A DNA stretch of 43,899 nt, from NCBI GenBank assembly GCA_020634315.1, contig JACKBV010000035.1, positions 1-43,899 of the forward strand. Reading direction: 5' to 3'. Of the stretch, positions 7,900 through 16,657 are shown in pieces. Position 1 is the first letter of the stretch, and each line of letters begins with the position of its first letter. The position numbers and the translations under genes were made by a program. The DNA comes from Ardenticatenaceae bacterium. GTDB taxonomy: Bacteria > Chloroflexota > Anaerolineae > Promineifilales > Promineifilaceae. The notes beneath the pieces were generated by a model. It had not been told where the DNA came from. It saw nothing but the letters and a program-made list of their open reading frames with translations, and ran no database searches.

Positions 7900-9068
7900 G
7901 CAACGAATTGGAACTGCGCTATGGCATGAATCCCCACCAAAAACCGGCGCGTGTGTATGTTAACGAAGGTGCGCTGCCTATCCAGGTCTTGAATGGGCAG
8001 CCGGGATTCATCAATTTACTCGACGCGCTAAATTCATGGCAGTTGGTGCGGGAACTCAAGCAAAGTTTGGGACTTCCGGCCGCGGCATCTTTCAAACATG
8101 TTAGCCCGGCTGGTACGGCCGTTGCCGTTCCGCTCAACGAGACGCTGCGACAGGCTTATTTTGTCGGGGAAACCGAGTTATCGCCATTGGCGACAGCATA
8201 TGCCCGTGCGCGTGGCGCGGATCGCATCTCATCTTTTGGTGATTGGGCAGCGCTTAGTGATGTGGTAGATGTGCCCACGGCCGAAATGCTCAAGCGCGAA
8301 GTTTCCGATGGGGTTATTGCGCCCGGTTATGAACCGGCTGCTCTGGAAATTTTGCGGCAAAAGAAAGGGGGCGGCTACCGCGTCATTCAAGTAGACGCAG
8401 ATTATGAACCGCCAGCGATTGAGGAGCGGCAAGTTTTTGGGGTACGGATGGCGCAACAACGGAATACGGCCGTTCCCACCATCGCCGACTTCACCGAGAT
8501 TGTCACCCAAAACAAAACCCTGCCCGACGCAGCCAAACGGGACATGGTCGTCGCCCTTATCACCCTCAAATACACCCAGTCCAACTCCGTGTGTTATGCG
8601 TATGATGGGCAAATCATTGGCGTAGGCGCGGGGCAACAATCGCGCATTCACTGCACACGTCTGGCCGGAAGCAAAGCCGACACCTGGTTTTTGCGCCAAC
8701 ATCCGCGCGTCCTGGCGCTTCCCTTCCGCGAAAAGTTAGGGCGACCGGTACGCGACAACAGCATTGACCAATTCTTGCTTGAGCAGTTAACACCTGCCGA
8801 AGAAATAATCTGGCAGCAAAACTTCACCGAACTCCCCACACGTCTAACTGCCGCCGAAAAGCGGGATTGGTTAGATCAATGGCATGGTGTCACACTGGGG
8901 TCTGATGCCTTCTTCCCCTTCCGCGACAGCATTGACCGCGCCCAGCAAAGCGGTGTTAGTTTTGTCGCGCAGCCGGGTGGGTCCTTGCGTGATGAAGATG
9001 TGATAACGGCTTGTGATGAATATGGCATGGTGATGGCGACAACCAGCTTGCGCCTCTTCCACCATTAA
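7896..9068 (+). CDS. Stand-alone AICAR transformylase, ATIC-like
   Basis: 390 residues, corresponding to the C-terminal half of bifunctional PurH/ATIC, which transfers a formyl group from 10-formyl-THF to AICAR. The catalytic Lys-His pair is in FKHVSPAGTA (Lys67, His68). The sequence is much closer in pattern to the eukaryotic ATIC transformylase than to the enterobacterial one: YTQSNSVCYA, GAGQQSRIHCTRLAG, SDAFFPFRD and a final SLRLFHH. The start ATG overlaps the stop of the cyclohydrolase. Two palindrome copies are read as TAV. Other bacteria have similar stand-alone enzymes, so the split itself is not unique. Identity is secure; the evolutionary affinity is an impression from motifs. Confidence 0.93.
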   Translation: MSNELELRYGMNPHQKPARVYVNEGALPIQVLNGQPGFINLLDALNSWQLVRELKQSLGLPAAASFKHVSPAGTAVAVPLNETLRQAYFVGETELSPLATAYARARGADRISSFGDWAALSDVVDVPTAEMLKREVSDGVIAPGYEPAALEILRQKKGGGYRVIQVDADYEPPAIEERQVFGVRMAQQRNTAVPTIADFTEIVTQNKTLPDAAKRDMVVALITLKYTQSNSVCYAYDGQIIGVGAGQQSRIHCTRLAGSKADTWFLRQHPRVLALPFREKLGRPVRDNSIDQFLLEQLTPAEEIIWQQNFTELPTRLTAAEKRDWLDQWHGVTLGSDAFFPFRDSIDRAQQSGVSFVAQPGGSLRDEDVITACDEYGMVMATTSLRLFHH

Positions 9069-9097
9069 CAGCAGCAAAATTTGACGCAGATTTGGAG

Positions 9098-9126
9098 AAG
9101 CCCGGTACCTACCACCGGGCTTTTTT
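9098..9126 (+). terminator. Intrinsic terminator of the purH pair
   Basis: AAGCCCGGT (9098-9106) pairs with ACCGGGCTT (9114-9122), with T residues to 9126. Confidence 0.9.
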
Positions 9127-9228
9127 ATAGTCACAGCACCGTTACTGAACAATTACTTGACGTAATGCAAGCTATCTATTACGCTTGGGGCACAAGTCAT
9201 TCAGTTGGTATGCAAGAAAGGGCATGTG

Positions 9229-9633
9229 ATGAGTACATTGCTACCATGTGTCGTCAGCGTTGAAGATGATGACGACCTCTACGATATTATTAGACTCACT
9301 CTGCAAACGCTCCCAATCCGGCTATATCATGCTTCTACCGGACTGGAAGCGGTTGATTTAATCCGTCAACAGAAAGAGGTGGATTTGATTATTCTGGACA
9401 TTATGCTGCCAGATATTAATGGTTGGAATGTGCTGAAACAAGTCATTGCCAATGGCACAACGCCTAAGGCCATCATTGTCTTGACAGCGCAAACGGGGGC
9501 CACGCATCGGGTCATTGCCCACCTCCAGGAAGTAACTGCTTATATGACCAAACCTTTTAAACCGAGTGACTTGCGTGAAAAGGTTATCGAAATCTTGAGA
9601 ATTCCGCCGTCGCATGGCGCCATAAATCCTTAA
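9229..9633 (+). CDS. Single-domain response regulator (receiver only)
   Basis: 134 residues making one receiver domain and nothing else. The acidic pocket is in VEDDDD (residues 11-16), the phosphoacceptor is Asp57 in LIILDIMLP, the conserved Thr is residue 86 in VLTAQ, and the Lys is residue 108 in MTKPFKP. The ATG at 9229 has AAAGGG about 6-8 nt upstream; an earlier in-frame ATG adds an unlikely extension. With no output domain, it probably passes a signal through protein contact or serves as a phosphate sink. No histidine kinase lies next to it, so its partner is unknown. No palindrome copy is present in this gene. Confidence 0.9.
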   Translation: MSTLLPCVVSVEDDDDLYDIIRLTLQTLPIRLYHASTGLEAVDLIRQQKEVDLIILDIMLPDINGWNVLKQVIANGTTPKAIIVLTAQTGATHRVIAHLQEVTAYMTKPFKPSDLREKVIEILRIPPSHGAINP

Positions 9634-9723
9634 CCCGCCGTTTTTGTAGATCGCCATTCGCACGTATTTCCAGAGGTCGCTACCTTCGCAATTACCGACT
9701 ACAGGTGATAGTTGGAGGTTTTT

Positions 9724-10812
9724 ATGTATCGGAAACATGTCTATCGAGTCATTTTAGTCGCTTTTTTACTTGTATTGAGCGCTTGCAGCCAGGAAAGCGC
9801 ACCACAAACGCCTACCCCCACAGCTTCCGGGCCAATGGAGCAAGCAGCGGTGACGGAAACGGCCGTTTCGCCCCGCCCCACGCCTACCACCCAACCCACA
9901 CAAACCAGCACAGCACTCCCCCCCACAGCCGAACCCGAACCAACCAGCGTCCCCTTGGGCGGCATTGGCGTTATTGGCGACAGCAACTCCGACGAATACC
10001 GCGCTGATGATAACCGTGGCGGCGAATATGCGGCCGTTACCTTAAACTGGATCGAGCAGTTGGCAGTCAGCCGAGGGCTAAATTTTGGCGAGTGGGGAAC
10101 ATGGGATGAGCCACGCCGCACTGGGTATGCCTACAATTGGTCGCGCAGCGGCGCAAATGTGCATACCATGCTTTCCGACGGTCAGGTGGACGGGCTGGCG
10201 GCACAGATTGCCGCCGGAGAAGTCGCCTATGCCATTATTTACATTGGCACAAATGACTTTAGCCCGGCAAATGGCAATTACGCCCAAATTTATGACGGGT
10301 CTATGTCTGACGAAGATGTGGCGTGGAAGGTGAATCGGTTTGTTGCAGATGTGGAAACGGCCGTTTCCACACTCCAGGCCGCCGGTGATGTCCACATCAT
10401 TTTAGGGAACGTCGCCGACCCTGGCGTGCTCCCCGGCATCAGCACCCTCTTCCCCAAAGAGGACGGGCGACAGCGTGTCACCGACACCGTCAACGCCCTC
10501 AATGCCGCCCTGGCAAACCTCGCCACCGCCCATGACATTACCTTTGTCGACCTGCAACAATTTGCCCTAGACCTGGCGACAAAAATCGACGCCGATGGCT
10601 ACCTCATCTTAGATGGCACACAAATTAACATGACAGAAGGTGGAAACAACCCGATCTACATGCGCCTTGGCGACAATCGCGGCCATCCCGGAACTGTCAT
10701 CTCCGGTTTGTTGGCAAATGCCCTGGTCATCACACCACTCAATCAACTTGATGGTGTGAATATCCCCCTCCTCACAGATACCGAAATTTTAGCAAACGCC
10801 GGTCTCCGGTAA
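9724..10812 (+). CDS. SGNH/GDSL-type hydrolase lipoprotein
   Basis: 362 residues. The signal peptide ends in lipobox LSAC (Cys21), followed by a ~55-residue Thr/Pro-rich linker, so the enzyme is probably displayed on the cell surface. Block I is GDSNSDEY with Ser87 as the nucleophile candidate, a Gly lies in RSGANVHTML, block III is GTNDF (Asn177) and the catalytic His candidate is His321 in GHPGT. This fits an esterase, lipase or carbohydrate esterase; the substrate is unknown. GGAGG precedes the ATG by 6-7 nt. A perfect 20-bp palindrome (10351-10370) centred on CGGCCG lies inside the gene. Confidence 0.85.
   Translation: MYRKHVYRVILVAFLLVLSACSQESAPQTPTPTASGPMEQAAVTETAVSPRPTPTTQPTQTSTALPPTAEPEPTSVPLGGIGVIGDSNSDEYRADDNRGGEYAAVTLNWIEQLAVSRGLNFGEWGTWDEPRRTGYAYNWSRSGANVHTMLSDGQVDGLAAQIAAGEVAYAIIYIGTNDFSPANGNYAQIYDGSMSDEDVAWKVNRFVADVETAVSTLQAAGDVHIILGNVADPGVLPGISTLFPKEDGRQRVTDTVNALNAALANLATAHDITFVDLQQFALDLATKIDADGYLILDGTQINMTEGGNNPIYMRLGDNRGHPGTVISGLLANALVITPLNQLDGVNIPLLTDTEILANAGLR
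10351..10370. repeat. Longest perfect copy of the CGGCCG palindrome (20 bp)
   Basis: GTGGAAACGGCCGTTTCCAC is a perfect 20-bp palindrome read in frame as VETAVST. It shows that the flanks of ACGGCCGT tend toward symmetry; compare the 18-bp palindrome GGGAAACGGCCGTTTCCC near 43277-43294 and GGTAACGGCCGTTACC near 21503. Confidence 0.95.
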
Positions 10813-10841
10813 GCAAGCCGCTCGTATTCCCACACACAAAC

Positions 10842-10876
10842 AAAAAGGGAGATGACAAATTGTCATCTCCCTTTTT
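10842..10876. terminator. Bidirectional terminator between convergent genes
   Basis: A perfect 16-bp stem (10842-10857 with 10861-10876) has a 3-nt loop, an A5 tract on the left and a T5 tract on the right. It can therefore end transcription of both the SGNH gene and the phasin-like gene. Confidence 0.93.
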
Positions 10877-10898
10877 GCGCTTGATGAAAGGAGTTTGC

Positions 10899-11183
10899 TT
10901 ATGCAGTCTCTACAACAACTTCTTCTTCAACTTTTTTATTGCGGCTTAAGACATCCTTGAGCCAGTCGCGGCTTTCTTTTTCCATTTCTTCACCGCGATC
11001 AACCAGTTTGTCGAAGAGACCCACCAGATCGTCTTTGCGTTCCACGACGAAATCCTGGCTCATGCCGACTGCCCCAAAACCTACCAACAAAAATTTGTGC
11101 GCTGTGTCAAATAACACGTTTTTCTTTTCTTCCACTTCTTCGACGACCACATCAACGACGGTCGCTTCTTCTTTCTTTGCCAT
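10899..11183 (-). CDS. Phasin-like small coiled-coil protein
   Basis: 94 residues, strongly charged and helical. The N-terminus MAKKEEATVVDVV is acidic. A central FLLVGFGAVGM segment is followed by an amphipathic helix with DLVGLFDKLVDRGEEMEKES and an acidic Val-rich tail. The pattern resembles phasin-family proteins (PhaF/PhaI-like) that coat polyhydroxyalkanoate granules, but no PHA synthase is in the window, so the granule role is inference from sequence style. GGAGG stands nine nt before the ATG. The same short helical proteins in other genomes are annotated simply as hypothetical. Confidence 0.7.
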   Translation of the reverse strand: MAKKEEATVVDVVVEEVEEKKNVLFDTAHKFLLVGFGAVGMSQDFVVERKDDLVGLFDKLVDRGEEMEKESRDWLKDVLSRNKKVEEEVVVETA

Positions 11184-11308
11184 TTTGAAAATCCTCCAAA
11201 GGCTGAATCATTCTATTATATGTGACGCGTTGCGTCATGTGAAAAATATAACACAGTGCGTCATGGCTGTCAAGCTCTTTTCACCCTGATTCGCCGAAGT
11301 CAAGCGTG

Positions 11309-14300
11309 TTATGCACCTGCTTCATCATCCACATCCGCAGGTGCAGGCGCAAAACTGCTTTCGTCTGGGAAAATGGCGTGATGCTGAGGGAAAAGTTCGC
11401 GCAGGCGACGGCGAATAGCACCGGCGCCAACAAGCGTATCGGCAAACATATCGCTTAATGCGACAAAAACAGCCAGGATTTTTTGCTCCTCCAACCCGTC
11501 AAATTGGGGAATGGCGTAAAGCAAAAACGCCTCGGCCAGATGCTCAACCGTAGCCTCTCCCGTTTGCGCATGCTGCTGCCCCACATAGCGAATCATGTCG
11601 CGCATAATGGCCGGGCCAAGCGGGCGATTGTGCATGATTGCACCGGCATGATGGAAAAGCTGCTGGCGTAAAATACGAACCAATTCGGCATCATCAGCGT
11701 CGGGCAGCCCTGCTTGCTGCAAAAAGCGGGTAATCAGCCCATCAAAAATGTCGGGGCTGGGAATACCAATGTCCACAAAGGCAAAGCGGCGCATAAAAGC
11801 GTAGGACATCTCGAACAAAGAGGCTTTGTCATACACATTCATCGTGCCGATGACGCGCCAGGTACGAGGGATGACGTAATCTTGTTCAGATTGATAAGGA
11901 TAACCGGCCGGCAGAATGCGCACAGGGCGATGCCCGGCATGATAGGGCAATGTCACCGGCTGACCGGATAGAACCGTAAACAGTTCACCAAAAGCTTTAT
12001 CAATGTCTGCGCGGTTAATTTCGTCAATGACGAGCCATTTTTGTTCGCGAATGGCACGCAGCACAATCCCTTCACTAAAGGTAAGTTGGTTATCGGCGGT
12101 GGGCATGTAGCCGCCCACCGTATCAAATGTCGTCCAGTCCGCTGTAGCTGTGACGGCAATGAAACCCCGGCTGTAGCCGCTGTCATGTGCCAGGCGGCAC
12201 ACATCTTGGGCAATGGTTGTTTTCCCTGTTCCCGGCGGCCCGATTAAAATGAGATGATTGCCAGCATTGAGGGCGGCAGCCATCTGGTTAAAGGCGGTTT
12301 CGGGCAAATCGAGAATCGTGTCAATCATTTGTGGGCGCAGACGCATATCTGCTGCCAGGGGTGGATGCAGCGGTGTTTGTGTCGGTTCAGCGGGATCAGG
12401 GTCAAGCACGATAGCGCCTGTCGCCATTTGCCAGAGGAATATGGCGACATCATCGAGGTTGTCAAAGCCGAGGTCTTCATCGTGCAGCAGGTTTTGTGCC
12501 AGGTCTGCGTAGGCTGTGTAATCGAGCTGACGCACTTTGGCCGCCAGACCCAGGTTGGTGAGGGTAGCCACGGCCGTTTCCCGGTTATAGGGCACATGAA
12601 CATCCGCGTGGAACGCGTGCAGGAGCACTGTAGCAATAGCATCGGGCAGCGGGCTGCGCCGGAACCGTCCCCAACTGTCCAGATAGCGGAAACGGCTTTC
12701 CTGATTGTGCAACAAATCATAGAGCAGCGGCCAAAATGTTTGTGAGCGTTCCTCCAGGCGCAAAAAGGCGGCGGCGGGTACATCCTGGCTGAGATTGCCC
12801 TGAATGACCAACGCCTTTTCGTTGGCGGCGGCCCGCCACGCCTTGACAGGCGGCAGCGCAGCATCGTCAAGCAGAGAGAGCAATGTGCGCGGCGGCTGAC
12901 CGCGCAAGGAAACTGTGCCTTGCTGAAAAACGGCCGTTTGCAAGGCCGCAAAACCATCTTGCTGTGTGTCCTCTGCCGCCTGGCTCATCTGCGAGACGTA
13001 TGCCGCTGTCAGCAAATGGCGGATTTGCCGCCGCGCCTGGTCACGCAGGAACAGCGCCAGACGCCGCCCCGGCTGCTGCTTATAGCCGGTGACGGCACGA
13101 ATAAGCGCCCGTCGCTGCGGCGGTTCGGTGATGAAGAGGTAATCGAGCGCCGGTAAATGCAAGTCGGCCAACATTTGCGGTGTGATACGGCCGTTTCGTT
13201 CGGCCTCGGCCAACACCTGGGCGCTGCGCTGCTTCAACAAACGCTTATGCGCCGCCGACAGTGTGGGCAATTCCAGGGTTTGCTGCACAAATTCATGCAA
13301 AATGCTTAACTGGTCGCTGCGATCTAGCTCTGTGGTTGTCGCCGAAAGATCGTTCAAGGTCAGGTTGAGTTTGTTGCTGGTGAATTGGCGTTTTTCGGGT
13401 GGGGCGGAAACGGCCGTTGGCAAAGCCGCTTCCTTATCCTGTGTGCGCAGTTGTTCAGCCGCGCGTGTCATCTGCCGCTCTTGCACCAGGCTCGACGCCG
13501 GTACATTCGCCAACAACTTCGCCGCCTCGTCTAGCTGACCACGACGGCGGGCAATGGCCGCCAGCCCCAAAGCCGGGCCGGTGGCGTCGGGATGTTTAGT
13601 CTGCAAATCACGTATCCATTGTTCGGCTGCGTCGAGTTGTGCATCTGGAGCCGCATCCACCATGCCGGTGAAGGCATCGGTGGCATCGGGCTGTAAGGCG
13701 GCTTTGCGCTGCCAATGCAAATAGGCGGCATCATGCTGCTTGGTCAGGGCATAAGCCCGCGCCAATACTGTGTGAATGGCGGCCAATTCTGGCGTATCCC
13801 CCTGTTTCCATTCATCTTCCTGGTCTTCCAGAAAAGAAATTGCCTTTTCCGGGTGTTGGGGCAGCATCGCCTGGCTTTGTGTCATTAAATCGGCAACTGA
13901 ATCTTGAAAGCGATGGCGGATGTCGGGGCGGTATTGTTTGACCAATGTTTCCAGCCGCCCCAACCGATTTTGATTGGCAACGGCCTGGACAAGCGCATAG
14001 GCCATGTTTTTGCGGGTATCTTGCGGCAAATCTTGCGCGTCGATTTGCATATCGACGCATAAATCGCGCAAATCGTCGCGGCTGAATAAGCTGCTCAAAA
14101 TTTGGTAGAGCTTGTTTTGCCGTGGGTCCACAATTTTGGTGGGAGCGCTGACCGCTGGCGCAGCTGCTTGTGGCACATATTGAATGATCACCTGGCGCTG
14201 ATCTTGTAACTGCTGCTGCGCATCTGGGGTGGGAGCCAAATCTATCGCTTTATCCCAAAGGGAAACGGCCGTTTCGAATTGGTTACGTCGCTGCGCAATC

Positions 14301-16465
14301 GCCGCCAACCCGGCCACCGGCCCGGCCGCCTCTTGCTGCTGTTCGCGCAAACCCTGGATAAACTTCTCCGCCTCGGCAAGTTGCTCATCGGGCGTGTTGC
14401 GCTCCATGCCCACAAAGGCATCGGGGTTAGCGGGATTGAGCGCGGCGACCTGCTGCCAATGATGCCGTGCCCGGTCAGGAATGTCCAACGCCTCGTAAGC
14501 GCGAGCCAGTAAGGTGTGCATCTGCACACGCTGGTCGTCGGTGCTGCTGCTCTGCAAATTGCCGTCCATTTCTTGCAAAATGTGGAGCACGTCCTGGTAT
14601 TGATCGGTGCCCAGGGCGAGTGAGGCATCATCGAGAAGAGTTTTGAATGTCTCTGTTTCCCCTTGTGCCAGGCGCAGCGCATGGCGCACACGCCAATCTT
14701 GCACATCGCGCAGTTTGGCGAGCAGGGTGCCATCCGACTGCTTGTCGAGGGCTTGCACGAGACCCTCAAATATTTGCCAGCGTTCTTCTTTGTTGGCGAG
14801 ATGCAGGGCCGTGGAAACGGCCGTTTGCCACAGTGCCGACTCCTCCTCCCCTTCCCAACGCGCCAATGCTGGCAGCAAATCGGGGTTCCAGGCGAGAATT
14901 AATCCGCGCAGCGCTGACCAGCGGCCATCCGCAGTTAGATTTTGTACCGGGTCGGTTTCTGTTTGCGGCAGCGACCAATCAGCCAATTGGGGAAGGTGGC
15001 GGATGTCGGTTTGTGTTAACGGCCGTTGCAATTCCAGGCGCTCATCAAGCTGCACCACACCCTGACTGGCAATGGTCTGACTGGCATGCCGGGCAATTTG
15101 GAAAAGATGCGTAATCGCTTCCCGCTCCAGCCAATACCAGACCAGCAAATCATCAGACCGCGCATCGGGGCTGACCTCGGCCAGCGGTGTGTTGGCACTG
15201 ACGAGCAGTTCGATCTCGCTGGAAGCGGGCGCTTTCAACCAAACTTGACGCGGACGGTCTTCCTCTACTTCTGGCTCGGCAGCAAGTGAGACAACGGTTG
15301 ACCCGCCAGGAAACACTTGTGATATTTGTTGCTGCCGGATATCGGGCGGCGCATACGATGTTTGCGTTTGCCCCGAATCAAACGAATCATTACCAAGCAG
15401 GGACCGCTCGTCCACTTTTTCAAATGTAGGGTCTTCATCTCCCTGCTGGGAACTGACTGTGTCATAATCGGCATACGGGTCTGTTTCCCAATCTGAGCGC
15501 CCAAAAGCCATCTCCTCCAAATCGGGTGGAGTTATCTCAAATTGGCGGCTCAAGGTCATTTTCACGAGGGGATCAACGATATCGGCTACCTGATTGGCAA
15601 TGGAACCGGCTTCACGATCCAATGTCCACAAGGCAGCGCCGCGCACTTCGGGGAAATGGGCGTAGAGTTCTTCGTTGGCCTGGATGACGTGGGTAACGGC
15701 CGTTCCCGGATTAGGGATGCGCGTGCGTGTCCAGCCCCATTCCGTGATAAAAATAGGCGGCGGGGCAATGTCTTCCTCATGACAAATTTGCCAGAGGTGA
15801 CGGAAACGGCCGATACCACTGCCCGGTTCATCAGGGGAAATCGTGTCTAAACGGCCGCTAAACTCATGAAATGACATAGCCAGGTTATCCGGGTAACGCT
15901 GGCTAAAATGAAGCAGGCGCAGCATGCCATCTGTGCGCCACACATGCGGTTCCGGCTGCCCACTCTGCCACCCCCAAAAAGCCACCTTATATTGATCATT
16001 GATTACCAAACGGGCCAACGCCGTCGCAAATTCCCCCAGCCAATCGGCCTGTGCCGCCCGCGCAGCCGGAGCATCAAACAGGGCAATATTATTGAGCAGC
16101 TCGATCCAAACACGATCACGCATCAGGTTCGTAGGCAGCAGACTCTGGAAAAGCTGCCAATATCTTTCCGCCGCTTCTGCTTCATGTCCCTGGTTTTGCT
16201 CGTAAAAGGCAGACTCCTGAAAACGGAATTCCTCCCCCATAGCCTTGTTCAAATCATCCGGGCGCACCTGAAAAACAAGCGTGTTTGGCTCAGTAAGACG
16301 CCGAGATAGGCTGTCCAAGAGATAGACATCACCAGCTACCGTCAGGAAAACAGGGATATTTTCCAGCGACATGCTGTTTAACCACAATTCGAGAATCTCC
16401 TGGTTTGTGCCGGGGCCAATGTGAAAACCGATTTTGTTATAAGTGCTGCTGTTTGGGGCTTGCAT
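11309..16465 (-). CDS. 1718-residue fusion: glycosidase-like barrel, TPR, effector-associated domain, TPR, McrB-type AAA+ ATPase
   Basis: Domains by approximate residue. 1-310: TIM-barrel region resembling clan-A glycosidases, with FHEFSGR and ITEWGWTRTR (near 240) at positions that would carry acid/base and nucleophile glutamates. 310-420: acidic low-complexity linker. 645-755 and 895-985: two copies of a ~85-residue TPR-like module starting LLARAYEAL and VLARAYALT. 783-848, between the copies: a helical module (LYQILSSLF, DLRDLCVDM, LPQDTRK, GRLETLVKQYRPD) resembling effector-associated death-like domains. 1040-1370: helical region. 1390-1640: AAA+ of the McrB/dynein-related type with Walker A GPPGTGKTT (~1408), Walker B WLVIDEINRAD (~1478), sensor GTMN (~1537) and arginines in MRRFAFVDI (~1556). 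Start ATG follows AAGGA. No McrC-like gene is adjacent. Function unknown; an ATP-driven sensing or defence role is inference. Confidence 0.85.
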   Translation of the reverse strand: MQAPNSSTYNKIGFHIGPGTNQEILELWLNSMSLENIPVFLTVAGDVYLLDSLSRRLTEPNTLVFQVRPDDLNKAMGEEFRFQESAFYEQNQGHEAEAAERYWQLFQSLLPTNLMRDRVWIELLNNIALFDAPAARAAQADWLGEFATALARLVINDQYKVAFWGWQSGQPEPHVWRTDGMLRLLHFSQRYPDNLAMSFHEFSGRLDTISPDEPGSGIGRFRHLWQICHEEDIAPPPIFITEWGWTRTRIPNPGTAVTHVIQANEELYAHFPEVRGAALWTLDREAGSIANQVADIVDPLVKMTLSRQFEITPPDLEEMAFGRSDWETDPYADYDTVSSQQGDEDPTFEKVDERSLLGNDSFDSGQTQTSYAPPDIRQQQISQVFPGGSTVVSLAAEPEVEEDRPRQVWLKAPASSEIELLVSANTPLAEVSPDARSDDLLVWYWLEREAITHLFQIARHASQTIASQGVVQLDERLELQRPLTQTDIRHLPQLADWSLPQTETDPVQNLTADGRWSALRGLILAWNPDLLPALARWEGEEESALWQTAVSTALHLANKEERWQIFEGLVQALDKQSDGTLLAKLRDVQDWRVRHALRLAQGETETFKTLLDDASLALGTDQYQDVLHILQEMDGNLQSSSTDDQRVQMHTLLARAYEALDIPDRARHHWQQVAALNPANPDAFVGMERNTPDEQLAEAEKFIQGLREQQQEAAGPVAGLAAIAQRRNQFETAVSLWDKAIDLAPTPDAQQQLQDQRQVIIQYVPQAAAPAVSAPTKIVDPRQNKLYQILSSLFSRDDLRDLCVDMQIDAQDLPQDTRKNMAYALVQAVANQNRLGRLETLVKQYRPDIRHRFQDSVADLMTQSQAMLPQHPEKAISFLEDQEDEWKQGDTPELAAIHTVLARAYALTKQHDAAYLHWQRKAALQPDATDAFTGMVDAAPDAQLDAAEQWIRDLQTKHPDATGPALGLAAIARRRGQLDEAAKLLANVPASSLVQERQMTRAAEQLRTQDKEAALPTAVSAPPEKRQFTSNKLNLTLNDLSATTTELDRSDQLSILHEFVQQTLELPTLSAAHKRLLKQRSAQVLAEAERNGRITPQMLADLHLPALDYLFITEPPQRRALIRAVTGYKQQPGRRLALFLRDQARRQIRHLLTAAYVSQMSQAAEDTQQDGFAALQTAVFQQGTVSLRGQPPRTLLSLLDDAALPPVKAWRAAANEKALVIQGNLSQDVPAAAFLRLEERSQTFWPLLYDLLHNQESRFRYLDSWGRFRRSPLPDAIATVLLHAFHADVHVPYNRETAVATLTNLGLAAKVRQLDYTAYADLAQNLLHDEDLGFDNLDDVAIFLWQMATGAIVLDPDPAEPTQTPLHPPLAADMRLRPQMIDTILDLPETAFNQMAAALNAGNHLILIGPPGTGKTTIAQDVCRLAHDSGYSRGFIAVTATADWTTFDTVGGYMPTADNQLTFSEGIVLRAIREQKWLVIDEINRADIDKAFGELFTVLSGQPVTLPYHAGHRPVRILPAGYPYQSEQDYVIPRTWRVIGTMNVYDKASLFEMSYAFMRRFAFVDIGIPSPDIFDGLITRFLQQAGLPDADDAELVRILRQQLFHHAGAIMHNRPLGPAIMRDMIRYVGQQHAQTGEATVEHLAEAFLLYAIPQFDGLEEQKILAVFVALSDMFADTLVGAGAIRRRLRELFPQHHAIFPDESSFAPAPADVDDEAGA

Positions 16466-16585
16466 AGCTATCCTTGTCTGCGTTTGCCGCAGGAATCAGA
16501 TGTAATCGCCTGGATATGATGTGATGATAACAGAGGCGGCGGGAAATTGTCTAGCGCAGACAGCGAGCGCCTGCGCGGCGAATCC

Positions 16586-16624
16586 ATGCACCGCACACAA
16601 AATTGCATACAATTATGCACCGCA
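16586..16624. promoter_or_regulatory. Candidate operator between divergent genes
   Basis: ATGCACCGCA occurs twice (16586-16595 and 16615-16624). The interval contains the inverted pair TGCAT (16604-16608) and ATGCA (16615-16619). It sits between the divergent fusion-protein and aldehyde dehydrogenase genes. No binding protein can be named. Confidence 0.35.
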
Positions 16625-16657
16625 AAAACAATGCCCCAGATTGGGGCTGAGGAAGAC

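Noticed and set aside
9157..9185. Promoter of the receiver gene (TTGACG)
   Set aside because: A good -35-like hexamer but no acceptable -10 at 16-18 bp.
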